In this document: positions 1-8,995 of the stretch, piece by piece | Numbering within the stretch: position 1 is the first letter of the stretch | Layout of the letters: each line of letters opens with the position of its first letter | DNA from: BACL11 sp945865535 | Lineage (GTDB): Bacteria > Bacteroidota > Bacteroidia > Flavobacteriales > BACL11 | Assembly (NCBI GenBank): GCA_947502765.1 | Contig: CANNBA010000005.1 | Span: 1-64,000, forward strand | DNA length: 64,000 bases | Direction: 5' to 3' | Notes under the pieces: model-generated | The model's input: the letters and a program-made list of their open reading frames with translations, nothing else | The model's database searches: none | Told to the model about the DNA's origin: nothing | Position numbers and translations under genes: made by a program

Positions 1-377
1 AAATATTAAAATTAATTAACATTATTTTGATTTAATAGTTTATTAGTTATTTTTAATTATCAGTCACTTATAATATATGTTAACCAAAAATAATAATTGT
101 TTATAAGCTAAATTAACAACTTTTGTTTAATAAATAGTATTATTTTTACAAGCAATAAAAGTTAATAAAGACACTTAAAAATAAAATATAAAAAACAATA
201 AAAATATTTGACTTAAAATTTTGTTGTGGGCTTAGTTTTTAAAAATAAAAACAATAGGGTAGTTGTTGTTTTTTGTTAACTATTTATAAACAAAAATAAA
301 AAGATATTTATTAATAACTTAATAGAAACAACTAGAGTAAAAAATACAACTACTAACACACTGTTAAAATAAAAAAA
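1..377. other. AT-rich gene-free region
   Basis: I see no coding region, tRNA, hairpin terminator or array here. By hand count the first 360 bases hold 57 G or C, about 16%, against about a third in the genes nearby. The stretch is mostly runs of A and T. I found no exact TAnnTTTG element in front of the first gene, so its promoter is not located. No cluster of DnaA boxes was seen. It may be the 3' flank of an upstream gene outside the window, or a regulatory region. Confidence 0.6.
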
Positions 378-809
378 ATGAAAATAGGTCTAGCGTGCGA
401 TCATGCAGGATTTGAATTCAAAGAACAATTAAAAAATTATTTATCTAGTAAAGGTAATGAAATAAATGATTATGGCTGTTATTCTTTAGAGAGTGTTGAT
501 TATCCATATTTTGCACATAGATTAGCCGAAAGTATTGAAAAAGGAGAAAATAAATTGGGAATTCAATTTTGTGGAACCGGTAATGGAATTAATATGAGCG
601 CCAATAAACACCAGGGTATTAGAGCGGCACTTTGTTGGAATACTCATATTGCTGAGCAGGCTAGATTACATAATAACGCCAACATACTTACTATGCCATC
701 AAGACATTTAAATTGGGATGAGGTAGAAAAAATTGTAGACACTTTTTTAAGTACCAATTTTGAAGGAGGAAGGCATGAAGCTAGAGTAAATAAAATTAAA
801 ATAATCTAA
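378..809 (+). CDS. rpiB: Ribose-5-phosphate isomerase B (RpiB/LacAB family)
   Basis: This cytosolic sugar-phosphate isomerase of the RpiB/LacA/LacB family would interconvert ribose 5-phosphate and ribulose 5-phosphate in the pentose phosphate pathway. The 143 residues match the usual family length. The N-terminal strand ends in D8-H9, the catalytic cysteine is C65 in the segment GIQFCGTGNG (residues 61-70), and H98 lies in the RLHNN motif. The family also contains allose and galactose 6-phosphate isomerases, but no sugar operon surrounds it, which favours the housekeeping role. The start is ATG after an A-rich leader. The gene stands alone, 27 bp before a peptidase gene that has its own promoter. 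Confidence 0.93.
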   Translation: MKIGLACDHAGFEFKEQLKNYLSSKGNEINDYGCYSLESVDYPYFAHRLAESIEKGENKLGIQFCGTGNGINMSANKHQGIRAALCWNTHIAEQARLHNNANILTMPSRHLNWDEVEKIVDTFLSTNFEGGRHEARVNKIKII

Positions 810-824
810 CCTCACAAAAACTTA

Positions 825-832
825 TAGTTTTG
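825..832 (+). promoter_or_regulatory. -7 promoter element (TAGTTTTG) of M28 peptidase gene
   Basis: Exact match to the Bacteroidota housekeeping -7 consensus TAnnTTTG. Only four bases separate it from the ATG at 837, so transcription should begin at or next to the start codon and give a leaderless mRNA. Confidence 0.65.
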
Positions 833-836
833 TAAA

Positions 837-1865
837 ATGAACAAACTTCTTTTTTTATTTCTTTTTCTCCCATCAGTTTTAATTGCTCAAGAAAATATAA
901 AATATGCCGAAACTATTGTTGTTGAAGACCTACAAAGACACCTTTATATTTTAGCTTCCGACTCTTTAGAGGGAAGAGAAACGGGCCAAAAAGGACAAAA
1001 AATGGCAGCAGATTATATTATGAACCATTTTAAAAATATTGGAATTCCTCCTTATAAAGACAATACCTATTACCAGAAATTTACAGTAAAATCAGATAGG
1101 CATTTTTGTAAGTGTTCGGATTGCGATAGTGATTTTATAAAACAGCTTTTTGGAAAAAATAGATTTGTAAAAGGAGAAAATGTATTGGGCTTTATTCAGG
1201 GAAGCGACTTAAAAGAAGAACTCATTATTATCACCGCTCATTACGACCATTTAGGAAAACACGATAGCCTGCTTTTTAATGGAGCAGATGATAATGGCTC
1301 TGGAACAGCAGCCGTTATGGAAATAGCAGAAGCATTTATGCTGGCAAAAAAAGAAGGAAAAGGCCCCAGAAGATCAGTGCTTATTATGCCCGTTTCAGGA
1401 GAAGAAAAAGGACTTTTAGGAAGCAAGTATTATACCGACAATCCTATTTACCCCCTTAAAAAAACTGTTGCCAACCTAAATATTGACATGATTGGAAGGT
1501 TAGATGATTTTCATGCTACCCCCGACTATGTATATTTAATTGGAGCAGATAAGTTAAGTCAAGAATTGCACGATATTAGTGAGCAGATAAATAAAGAATA
1601 TATAGGCTTAAATCTGGACTATACTTTTAACTCGAAGGATGATCCAAACAAGTTTTATTACCGATCAGATCACTATAATTTTGCCAAAAATAATATTCCT
1701 GTAATTTTCTACTTTAATGGAGTACATGACGATTATCACAAAGTAACAGATACGGTTGAAAAAATAGATTTTCAAAAAATAGAAACGATTACTCGCTTAG
1801 TATTTTTAACTGCCTGGGAGCTTGCAAATAGAGACCAGCGAATAGATGTAGATAAAATAAAATAA
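837..1865 (+). CDS. Secreted M28 family zinc aminopeptidase
   Basis: A periplasmic or secreted metallopeptidase with the two-zinc M28 fold. A signal peptide covers residues 1-18 (hydrophobic, ending LIAQ). Metal and catalytic residues are recognisable: H135 in TAHYDHLG, D151 in GADDNGSG, E189-E190 in SGEEKG, D217 in NIDMIG, and a late histidine in DDYHKVTDT near residue 300. M28 enzymes usually remove N-terminal amino acids. The exact substrate cannot be read from the sequence. A small cysteine cluster (C91, C93, C96) sits in the loop before the zinc domain and is unusual. The gene is monocistronic, with a promoter touching its start, and faces the BI-1 gene 10 bp away. Confidence 0.9.
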   Translation: MNKLLFLFLFLPSVLIAQENIKYAETIVVEDLQRHLYILASDSLEGRETGQKGQKMAADYIMNHFKNIGIPPYKDNTYYQKFTVKSDRHFCKCSDCDSDFIKQLFGKNRFVKGENVLGFIQGSDLKEELIIITAHYDHLGKHDSLLFNGADDNGSGTAAVMEIAEAFMLAKKEGKGPRRSVLIMPVSGEEKGLLGSKYYTDNPIYPLKKTVANLNIDMIGRLDDFHATPDYVYLIGADKLSQELHDISEQINKEYIGLNLDYTFNSKDDPNKFYYRSDHYNFAKNNIPVIFYFNGVHDDYHKVTDTVEKIDFQKIETITRLVFLTAWELANRDQRIDVDKIK

Positions 1866-1875
1866 TAATTTTTTA

Positions 1876-2607
1876 TTACCTTCTAGAACTAAGTTTCGCT
1901 AATAATCTCAATATTTCCAGATATAACCAGATTAGAGTAACTAGCAATCCAAAAGCCCCATACCATTCCATATATTTTGGAGCCCCATTTGCAGCCCCAC
2001 TTTCAATAAAATCAAAATCCATTACTAGGTTTAAGGACGCGATAACCACCACAAATAGCGAAAAACCAATACTCAACATAGAAGAATTTGTTGGGTCCAT
2101 TACTGGCAAACCCCCACTTCCAAATATACCCATAAAGAAGCTAACCAAATACACAATTCCAATGCCGGCTGTAGCGGCAAATACACCTAGTTTAAAATTT
2201 TCAGTAGCCCGTATTATTTTTGTTTTATAAGCAAATAGTAGGGCAAATAAAATACCCAGAGTAAGCATAATTGCCTGTGGTACAATTCCTGGCTCAAAAG
2301 CATCTGCATACATTTTAGAAATTCCTCCAAGAGCAAGACCTTCTAAAACAGTATATATTGGAACAGTTACTGGGGACCAGGATTTTTTAAATATTGTAAC
2401 AAGAGCCACTACAAAACCACCGATAAACCCGATTAAGATATAATCCATAATAGCATTGCTATAAGTGTAATATGCGGCAAATAGCAAAATTCCCATACTA
2501 ATCACTGTTTTATTAACCGCCCCATCTAGAGTCATTACATCAGAAGATGTTGTAGATAAATTTTCGAAAGTCTTACTGCTTAAAGCTGGATTTCCCGATC
2601 GCATCAT
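1876..2607 (-). CDS. Bax inhibitor-1 / YccA family membrane protein
   Basis: An inner-membrane protein of the Bax inhibitor-1 (BI-1/YccA-like, UPF0005) family, 243 residues with about seven hydrophobic helices after an N-terminal cytosolic stretch (about 30 residues starting MMRSGNPALSSKTFENL). The N-terminal pattern SGNPALS...F is typical of bacterial members. Family members are pH-sensitive calcium leak channels or modulators of membrane proteases. The role here is not known. Two adjacent ATG codons (2607 and 2604) could both start it. It is monocistronic, with a TATCTTTG promoter element about 30 bp upstream. Confidence 0.9.
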   Translation of the reverse strand: MMRSGNPALSSKTFENLSTTSSDVMTLDGAVNKTVISMGILLFAAYYTYSNAIMDYILIGFIGGFVVALVTIFKKSWSPVTVPIYTVLEGLALGGISKMYADAFEPGIVPQAIMLTLGILFALLFAYKTKIIRATENFKLGVFAATAGIGIVYLVSFFMGIFGSGGLPVMDPTNSSMLSIGFSLFVVVIASLNLVMDFDFIESGAANGAPKYMEWYGAFGLLVTLIWLYLEILRLLAKLSSRR

Positions 2608-2636
2608 AATAGAAAGGATTTAAAGTTATTTAAGCC

Positions 2637-2644
2637 CAAAGATA
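2637..2644 (-). promoter_or_regulatory. -7 promoter element (TATCTTTG) of BI-1 family gene
   Basis: Exact TAnnTTTG match on the minus strand, 29 bp before the ATG at 2607. It would give an untranslated leader of about 25 bases. Confidence 0.55.
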
Positions 2645-2760
2645 TAAATTTATGGAATTAAAACAAAATCGAACCACTTTTACACCACTAAAGAATCCAC
2701 TAAAACCTACTTAAAAAAAACGGATTTTCTTAGCTATGAGTCATTTTATAATTTAATTGA

Positions 2761-2819
2761 GCTACTAAAATCTCTAATAAAAAACGATTAATAGTTGTAG
2801 TAGTTTGTTCTTTAGTAGC
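2761..2819. repeat. Inverted repeat, 9-bp arms
   Basis: GCTACTAAA at 2761-2769 is repeated as its exact reverse complement TTTAGTAGC at 2811-2819, 41 bases apart. It lies just past the 3' end of the minus-strand membrane-protein gene. No T-tract follows, so it is a weak candidate for a terminator. The function is unknown and chance is possible. Confidence 0.35.
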
Positions 2820-2827
2820 CTATTAAT

Positions 2828-3238
2828 TTAATTATATATAACTTCATACATATTTTGCTCACCATCAGTAATAATTTTCTTCCAATCAGATCTTTTAATT
2901 GTTTTTATCTTACCAGTGTTTAGTTCTTTAACCCGAATATCATAATCATCAAACCATTTCACGTCAATAGTTTCTTTTTCTTCATCGGCAGCAGTATAAT
3001 TTGATTTATGACGATCAAGGTCAAATAAAAAACTAACGATTAATATTATACAGATTGACCAAAAAACACCATAAACATATAATCCAATATAGTAAACCAT
3101 TTGTTCATCACTTAAAAGATCTCCATATTCAGACATGTATTGCATAAATACAATGGCAGATGCTAATGTTAGTATTCCAACTAGCCATTGAAAAGTTTTT
3201 AAGATGGAATAATTTTTTGATAATGTACTGTTTTTCAT
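2828..3238 (-). CDS. Hypothetical membrane protein, two transmembrane helices
   Basis: I do not recognise this gene. I start it at the ATG at 3238 (MKNSTLSKNYSILKTF), giving 136 residues. A longer frame from a TTG at 3313 adds 25 residues without family-like character. Two hydrophobic helices lie at about residues 15-35 and 45-70, separated by an acidic loop (YMSEYGDLLSDEQ). The C-terminal half is charged and soluble, and ends in a possible small domain (WFDDYDIRVKELNTGKIK). It stands alone between the BI-1 and aldehyde dehydrogenase genes, with a 220-bp gap downstream. A lineage-restricted small membrane protein is the most I can say. Confidence 0.6.
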   Translation of the reverse strand: MKNSTLSKNYSILKTFQWLVGILTLASAIVFMQYMSEYGDLLSDEQMVYYIGLYVYGVFWSICIILIVSFLFDLDRHKSNYTAADEEKETIDVKWFDDYDIRVKELNTGKIKTIKRSDWKKIITDGEQNMYEVIYN

Positions 3239-3412
3239 GGTATTAAAGTATTTTCCATATTTCAGAGTCCAACAAACATACCTAAAATATTTCGATTTTA
3301 AAAAAATAAACAAGGCTTTTCTTATTAAGCACAGAGAAATAATAAAATAGAAGTATTATGCGCATAATAGATAAAAAAAGTCAAGCCAGGAGAGTTACAT
3401 CACTTTCAAAAA

Positions 3413-4945
3413 CTACAAATCAAACTTTATTCCTTGTGCCAAGGGTAATTCTGAAGTGTAATTAATAGTATTGGTTTGTCGTCTCATATAAATTTTCCAA
3501 GCATCAGAGCCACTTTCCCTTCCTCCGCCAGTTTCTTTATCCCCTCCAAAAGCACCACCAATCTCAGCCCCACTAGTTCCAATATTCACATTTGCAATTC
3601 CACAATCAGATCCCGCTGTAGACAAAAACTTTTCAGCCTCTCTTAAATTGTTAGTCATAATTGCAGATGAAAGTCCCTGTTTTACTCCATTTTGGATTTC
3701 AATAGCCTCTTCCAAATCAGTATACTTCATAAGGTATAAAATAGGGGCAAAGGTTTCTTCTTGGACTATCTCATAATGGTTTTCAGCCTCAATAATTACC
3801 GGTTTTACATAACAACCACTTTCGTATCCACTTCCTTTTAAAACCCCGCCCTCAACCAAAACTTTTCCTCCTTCTGATTTCGCTTTTTCTATAGCACTTA
3901 AATACATTTCTACTGCCATTTTATCAATAAGCGGGCCCACATGATTGTTTTCATCTAAAGGATTTCCTATGCGTAATTGAGTATAGGCAGATGCTAGTTT
4001 ATTTTTCACCTTATCATAAATAGATTCATGAATTATTAGTCTTCTTGTGGAAGTACATCTTTGCCCGCAAGTACCAACAGCCCCAAATAAAGCCCCAATA
4101 ATGGTAATTTCTAAATCAGCCTCCGGAGTAATAATAATAGCGTTATTTCCTCCTAATTCTAACAAAGATTTACCAAATCGTTTAGCCACCTCACTTCCTA
4201 CAATTCTTCCCATTCTTGTTGATCCTGTGGCCGAAATTAAAGGAAGCCTGTCATCTGAGGTCATCATTTCGCCAACTGTATAATCACCATTTATAATACA
4301 CGAAATACCATCAGGCAAATTATTTTCTTTAGCAACTTCATTCCAAATATTTTGACAAGCAACACCGCATAAAGGGGCTTTTTCGGAAGCTTTCCAAACA
4401 CATGTATCACCACAAATCCAAGCTAAAGCTGAGTTCCAATTCCATACTGCAACTGGGAAGTTAAAGGCAGAGATAATTCCCACAACACCAAGAGGATGGT
4501 ATTGTTCGTACATTCTATGTCCAGGCCTTTCGGAGTGCATGGTAAGTCCGTGTAATTGACGAGACAAACCAACTGCAAAATCACAAATATCAATCATTTC
4601 CTGCACCTCTCCAAGCCCTTCTTGTAGTGATTTTCCCATTTCGAAAGACACCAACTCTCCTAAAGGCTGTTTGTAGCGCCTTAATTTTTCGCCATATTGG
4701 CGAACTATTTCACCTCTTAATGGGGCAGGCTTTAGTCGCCACTCTTTAAAAGCTGATGAAGCGGCCTGAAGCACTTTTTCATATTCTTCTGAAGTAGTCT
4801 GGGTAACAGAGCCAATTACTGACCCATCAACTGGAGACAAAGAATCAATTCTTTTTCCTGCGCCAAAAGATTCTGAGCCAATTGAGGTTCCGTTGTTGGT
4901 TTTGGTAACACCTAATAATTCTAGAGATTTTTTAATATCGATCAT
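3413..4945 (-). CDS. ALDH7-type aldehyde dehydrogenase (aminoadipate semialdehyde dehydrogenase-like)
   Basis: A cytosolic NAD(P)-dependent aldehyde dehydrogenase of 510 residues, closest in motif pattern to the ALDH7/antiquitin group, which oxidises 2-aminoadipate 6-semialdehyde in lysine breakdown. The active-site parts are all present: N162 in SAFNFPVAVWNW, K185 in VWKASEKAP, E263 in LLELGGNNA, and the catalytic C297 in GTCGQRCTSTRRL. The ending KIYMRRQTNTINYT is also characteristic. The gene is monocistronic. No other lysine-catabolism gene is adjacent, but a glutaryl-CoA-dehydrogenase-like gene lies at 61201-62379. Substrate assignment is by family; other semialdehydes are possible. Confidence 0.88.
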   Translation of the reverse strand: MIDIKKSLELLGVTKTNNGTSIGSESFGAGKRIDSLSPVDGSVIGSVTQTTSEEYEKVLQAASSAFKEWRLKPAPLRGEIVRQYGEKLRRYKQPLGELVSFEMGKSLQEGLGEVQEMIDICDFAVGLSRQLHGLTMHSERPGHRMYEQYHPLGVVGIISAFNFPVAVWNWNSALAWICGDTCVWKASEKAPLCGVACQNIWNEVAKENNLPDGISCIINGDYTVGEMMTSDDRLPLISATGSTRMGRIVGSEVAKRFGKSLLELGGNNAIIITPEADLEITIIGALFGAVGTCGQRCTSTRRLIIHESIYDKVKNKLASAYTQLRIGNPLDENNHVGPLIDKMAVEMYLSAIEKAKSEGGKVLVEGGVLKGSGYESGCYVKPVIIEAENHYEIVQEETFAPILYLMKYTDLEEAIEIQNGVKQGLSSAIMTNNLREAEKFLSTAGSDCGIANVNIGTSGAEIGGAFGGDKETGGGRESGSDAWKIYMRRQTNTINYTSELPLAQGIKFDL

Positions 4946-5009
4946 AACGCATTAATTTAAATAAATGTAGTAAAACTATAAAAAGTAAGCAATAAAAATA
5001 ACACAAAAA

Positions 5010-6347
5010 CTAAAAGAGGCTTGCAATATCATTCCCATTAGCGAATATCAATAAACTCAAAAGCAATAGCATCCCTATTGTTTGAGCATATTCCATTACT
5101 TTTTCAGGGGCTGGCTTGCCAGCAATCATTTCGTAAAGCAAGAAAACAACATGACCTCCATCTAATGCCGGAATTGGCAAAACATTCATAAAGGCAAGCA
5201 TTAAAGATAAAAATGCCGTTAAATTCCAAAAGGCCTCCCAATTCCAAGCTGGAGGAAAGAGAGAGCCTATTGCTCCAAAACCACCCATACCTTTGTAAGC
5301 TCCGGTGCTTGGAGATAAAATCAACATAAACTGATCAATATAACTGCCTAATTTTTTTATTGCCTTATTGTATCCAGCGGGTAAAGAAGCAAAAAACCCA
5401 TATTCATAAGAAGCAAGAGAGTAATATCCTAGCTTTTCTAATTGCTCTAAAGACAGGCCTGTAGGCATAAAACCTAATTCACCATCTTTATTTACTTGAG
5501 CGCTTAAAGAAACATTTGCCCCATCTCTCTTTACCAGTAGGGTGATATCTTTTTCTTTATGATTTGCTAATTCTAATTTAATTTCATCATGATATTTAAT
5601 GGGCTTGTCATTTATTGCAACTAAAATATCTTTCTCTTGCAATCCCGATTTTTCGGCATTAGAATTTTCAACTACAGCGCTAATAATAGAAGGAATTCTT
5701 GGGTAAAATAACGGCTGCTTTTCATTATTAAGAAAACGATCAATTATATCAGCGGGCATATTAATATTTGTAGGAATTCCATTTCTCTCTACAGTTATGG
5801 TTTTCGAAACAATTATTTTTTCTGGCACATCTTCAAAACGAACTATTTTTTCTCCGTCTGCAGCCAAGAACTTATCCCCATTTTCAAATCCAAGATCGTT
5901 AGCCATTTCACTAACACACCATACTCCGTCAGTTAAATTTTCATTAGGTAAATATTTGTCTCCATAAGCATAAAGAGTCATGGAATAAATAAAAATTCCA
6001 AGCAATAAATTTACGGTAACTCCGCCCAACATAATAATTAGTCTTTGCCAAGTTGGCTTGGCTCTAAACTCCCAAGACTGAGCAGGTTTTTTCATCTGCT
6101 CTTTATCCATACTCTCATCTATCATACCAGATATTTTTACATATCCACCAAGAGGTAGCCAGCCAATACCGTATTCAGTATCGCCAATTTTTTTCTTTAT
6201 AACAGAAAACCAGGGATCAAAAAAGAGGTAAAATTTTTCAACCCTTGTTTTAAATAATTTTGCCGGAATAAAATGACCGAGCTCATGTAAAATTACCAGT
6301 ATTGATAAACTCAGTAAGAGTTGTAAGGCCTTGATAAAAATTTCCAT
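5010..6347 (-). CDS. rseP: Site-2 intramembrane zinc metalloprotease RseP
   Basis: An inner-membrane protease of the RseP/S2P (M50) family, which cuts membrane-embedded anti-sigma factors and leftover signal peptides. The zinc motif HELGH is at residues 21-25 in the first helix. The matching LDG motif is in PALDGGHVV near residue 395. A PDZ region lies between (ENSNAEKSGLQEKDILVAIN), and the last helices are strongly hydrophobic. The length, 445 residues, is normal. It is the last gene of a minus-strand operon: its ATG follows the dxr stop with no gap. The rseP-dxr pairing is common in bacteria. The natural substrate here is unknown. Confidence 0.94.
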   Translation of the reverse strand: MEIFIKALQLLLSLSILVILHELGHFIPAKLFKTRVEKFYLFFDPWFSVIKKKIGDTEYGIGWLPLGGYVKISGMIDESMDKEQMKKPAQSWEFRAKPTWQRLIIMLGGVTVNLLLGIFIYSMTLYAYGDKYLPNENLTDGVWCVSEMANDLGFENGDKFLAADGEKIVRFEDVPEKIIVSKTITVERNGIPTNINMPADIIDRFLNNEKQPLFYPRIPSIISAVVENSNAEKSGLQEKDILVAINDKPIKYHDEIKLELANHKEKDITLLVKRDGANVSLSAQVNKDGELGFMPTGLSLEQLEKLGYYSLASYEYGFFASLPAGYNKAIKKLGSYIDQFMLILSPSTGAYKGMGGFGAIGSLFPPAWNWEAFWNLTAFLSLMLAFMNVLPIPALDGGHVVFLLYEMIAGKPAPEKVMEYAQTIGMLLLLSLLIFANGNDIASLF

Positions 6348-7505
6348 TTATAATAGTTTGTTAGCTAATATTCTTGTGGCCTCATTTGTAGCCACATAAT
6401 CTTCCAAATTTGGATTGGCGACAAAAGTAATTTTTTCCATACAATTTGCAATTAAATCCGACATATTTAAAAAACCAATTCTATCTTGTAAAAATGCAGC
6501 AACGGCTATTTCATTTGCAGCATTCAAAATACAAGCCATATTACCTCCTTTTTCCATTGCATTATAAGCCAATTGAAGGTTTTTAAAGGTTTCTAAATCG
6601 GGCTTTTCAAAAGTTAAATTTGGATAATCCATAAATGAAAAACGCTTAAAATTATTTTGCAATCTTTGAGGAAATCCAAGGGCGTATTGTATGGGCAGTT
6701 TCATATCAGGAAGGCCTAGTTGTGCTTTTATAGAACCATCTTTAAATTGCACTGCAGAATGTATAATTGATTGAGGATGAACAACCACTTCAATCTGATT
6801 TGTGCGTAAGCCAAATAGCCATTTAGCTTCTATGACTTCTAGCCCCTTGTTCATTAAACTTGCACTATCAATAGTGATTTTTGCCCCCATTTCCCAATTA
6901 GGATGTTTCAATGCTTGTTCTTTTTTAACTTTTGAAAGGGCATCCATTTTCATCCCCCTAAAAGGACCCCCGGAAGCAGTTAAATATATTTTTTCAATTG
7001 GATTGTAAGTTTCTCCTACTAAGCATTGAAAAATAGCAGAATGCTCGGAATCTACTGGGTAAATTTGCACCCCATATTCCAGGCAAAGTTTCGTGATTAA
7101 ATCTCCAGCAACAACTAAAGTTTCCTTATTCGCCAAGGCAATATTTTTCCCCGCTTTTATAGCTCTGATTGTTGGCTTTAGTCCGGAGTAACCAACAAGC
7201 GCAGTAAGAACAACATCAATATTTTCTCCTTCCACAACCTCCTCTAAAGATTTTTCTCCACAAAAAACCTTTATTCCCAAACCAAATAAGGCATTATCAA
7301 CTTCTTTGTATTTTTCTTCATTTGTAATAACAACCGTATTTGGTTTGAACTTTTTTGCTTGTTCAATTAAAAGAGAGCTGTTGTTATTGGCTGTTAAAAC
7401 CTCAACTTCAAATAGTGATGGATGCTCAGAAATAACTTCTAGCGCCTGAGTTCCTATCGAACCCGTTGAGCCTAAAATTGCAATTTGTTTTTTCTTGGTT
7501 GTCAT
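6348..7505 (-). CDS. dxr: 1-deoxy-D-xylulose-5-phosphate reductoisomerase
   Basis: Catalyses the second step of the MEP isoprenoid pathway: NADPH-dependent rearrangement and reduction of 1-deoxyxylulose 5-phosphate to MEP. The NADPH-binding motif GSTGSIGTQ is at residues 12-20. LANKETLV, the metal-binding segment PVDSEHSAIFQ and the loop SASLMNKGLEVIEA are all present. It has 385 residues, typical of the family. It sits third in the operon M23 > GH3-like > dxr > rseP, overlapping the GH3-like stop by one base (TAATG). The first enzyme of the pathway, Dxs, is encoded separately at 38026-39963. Confidence 0.97.
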   Translation of the reverse strand: MTTKKKQIAILGSTGSIGTQALEVISEHPSLFEVEVLTANNNSSLLIEQAKKFKPNTVVITNEEKYKEVDNALFGLGIKVFCGEKSLEEVVEGENIDVVLTALVGYSGLKPTIRAIKAGKNIALANKETLVVAGDLITKLCLEYGVQIYPVDSEHSAIFQCLVGETYNPIEKIYLTASGGPFRGMKMDALSKVKKEQALKHPNWEMGAKITIDSASLMNKGLEVIEAKWLFGLRTNQIEVVVHPQSIIHSAVQFKDGSIKAQLGLPDMKLPIQYALGFPQRLQNNFKRFSFMDYPNLTFEKPDLETFKNLQLAYNAMEKGGNMACILNAANEIAVAAFLQDRIGFLNMSDLIANCMEKITFVANPNLEDYVATNEATRILANKLL

Positions 7506-8992
7506 TAAAACGCAGTTAGTTTATCGGCTATTTTTCTGTCATTTGCTAGTCTTGGAACTTTGTTTTGCCCCCCTAGTTTGCCTATGGACTTCATATAATT
7601 TCGAAACCCATTTTTAACAATAATGGTAACCTCTAAAGGCCTTAGAACTTTTCCTAAGATTAAATCTTTGTAGTAGGGATTGTGTTTTTGTAAAGAGGTG
7701 TCGATAAGGCGTTTAAAATCACTAATATTTTCTGGGTGTTTTTCAAACTCCATTAACCACTCATGATAAGGTAGTCCAGATTGAGGATTAACTTGCGGAG
7801 CAACATGAAACTCATTAACCTGAGCATGAATTTTTTCCATAGCCTCTTTTAAGGATTTTTCCACTTCTTCAGCAATAACATGCTCTCCAAATGCAGAAGT
7901 GAAATGGCTTATTCTGCCGCTAACTATAATTCTGTAAGGATCAATTGAGACAAATTTTATAGTGTCACCAATATTATAACCCCAAAGCCCCGCGTTAGTA
8001 TTTAATATAAGCACATAATTTACTCCAATTTTAACTTCACTAAGGCAAATTCTTGTAGGATTTTTGTCAAAAAACTCAGCAGAAGGAATAAATTCATAAA
8101 AAATTCCATGATTAACGCAAAGTAACATTCCTTCCTCTTTTTGAGAGTCTTGATAAGCGATAAATCCCTCTGATGCTGGATATAGCTCAATACTATCCAT
8201 TTTTTTTCCAATTAGTTTTTCAAAAGTTTGTCTGTATGGCTCGTAATTAACCCCCCCATAAATAAACAAATCAAATTTTGGGAATAAATCCTTAATTAGA
8301 AGCCCACTTTTATTTTGCAGCTTTTCAAAATACATTTGTACCCAAGGAGGAATTCCAGAAATAACACTCATTTTTTCACAAATTGTTTCCTCAACAATTG
8401 CATCAACCTTCTCTTCCCAATCAGCCATACAATTCGTTTCAAATGAAGGCAATCTGTTTTTTGTTAAATAAGAAGGGATATGATGGGCAACAATTCCTGA
8501 AAGCCTACCAGTTGGAATATCTCCAGTTTTTGAAAGCTCTGGACTTCCTTGTAAGAAAATCATTTTCCCATCTACAATAGCTGTATTTTTTGTTTCAGCA
8601 ATATAACTTAGTATAGCGTCACGAGCTGCCGTTATATGATTGGGCATACTCTCCTTACTAATAGGAATGTATTTTGTGCCAGAAGTCGTGCCAGAAGTTT
8701 TGCTAAAATAAAGTGGTTTACCCGGCCAAAGAATATTTTCTTTACCATCAATGATTTGGTCAATATATGGTTTTATCCCCTCATAATCCCTTACCGGAAT
8801 ATGATTTTTAAAATCAGCATAGTTTTGAATTGCTGAAAAGTAATGGTCTTTTCCAAAAATAGTGTTTTGAGCTTGATTGAGCAGCTTGAGCATTGTTTTC
8901 TGCTGCACTTTCACCGCATTTTTTTTCCACTTTTTGTTTTTTGAAACAATAAATTTTGCGAATAGCAGACTTAAAGAAGCTTTAATTCCCAT
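7505..8992 (-). CDS. GH3 family acyl-adenylate/amido-synthetase-like protein
   Basis: A 495-residue protein of the GH3 (auxin-responsive promoter) family, a branch of the acyl-adenylate-forming enzymes. Plant members join amino acids to jasmonate or auxin; the bacterial substrates are mostly unknown. Visible features are the nucleotide-binding segment SKTSGTTSGTKYIP around residues 95-110, YPASEGFIAYQ in the middle and NTNAGLWGYNIGDTIKF further on, all typical of GH3 proteins. It overlaps dxr by one base and begins three bases after the M23 stop, so it is cotranscribed with envelope and isoprenoid genes. The true reaction is unknown. Confidence 0.88.
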   Translation of the reverse strand: MGIKASLSLLFAKFIVSKNKKWKKNAVKVQQKTMLKLLNQAQNTIFGKDHYFSAIQNYADFKNHIPVRDYEGIKPYIDQIIDGKENILWPGKPLYFSKTSGTTSGTKYIPISKESMPNHITAARDAILSYIAETKNTAIVDGKMIFLQGSPELSKTGDIPTGRLSGIVAHHIPSYLTKNRLPSFETNCMADWEEKVDAIVEETICEKMSVISGIPPWVQMYFEKLQNKSGLLIKDLFPKFDLFIYGGVNYEPYRQTFEKLIGKKMDSIELYPASEGFIAYQDSQKEEGMLLCVNHGIFYEFIPSAEFFDKNPTRICLSEVKIGVNYVLILNTNAGLWGYNIGDTIKFVSIDPYRIIVSGRISHFTSAFGEHVIAEEVEKSLKEAMEKIHAQVNEFHVAPQVNPQSGLPYHEWLMEFEKHPENISDFKRLIDTSLQKHNPYYKDLILGKVLRPLEVTIIVKNGFRNYMKSIGKLGGQNKVPRLANDRKIADKLTAF

Positions 8993-8995
8993 ATA

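Noticed and set aside
1..377. Replication origin in the AT-rich 5' region
   Set aside because: No cluster of DnaA-box-like sequences was seen, and no dnaA, dnaN or similar gene is nearby.
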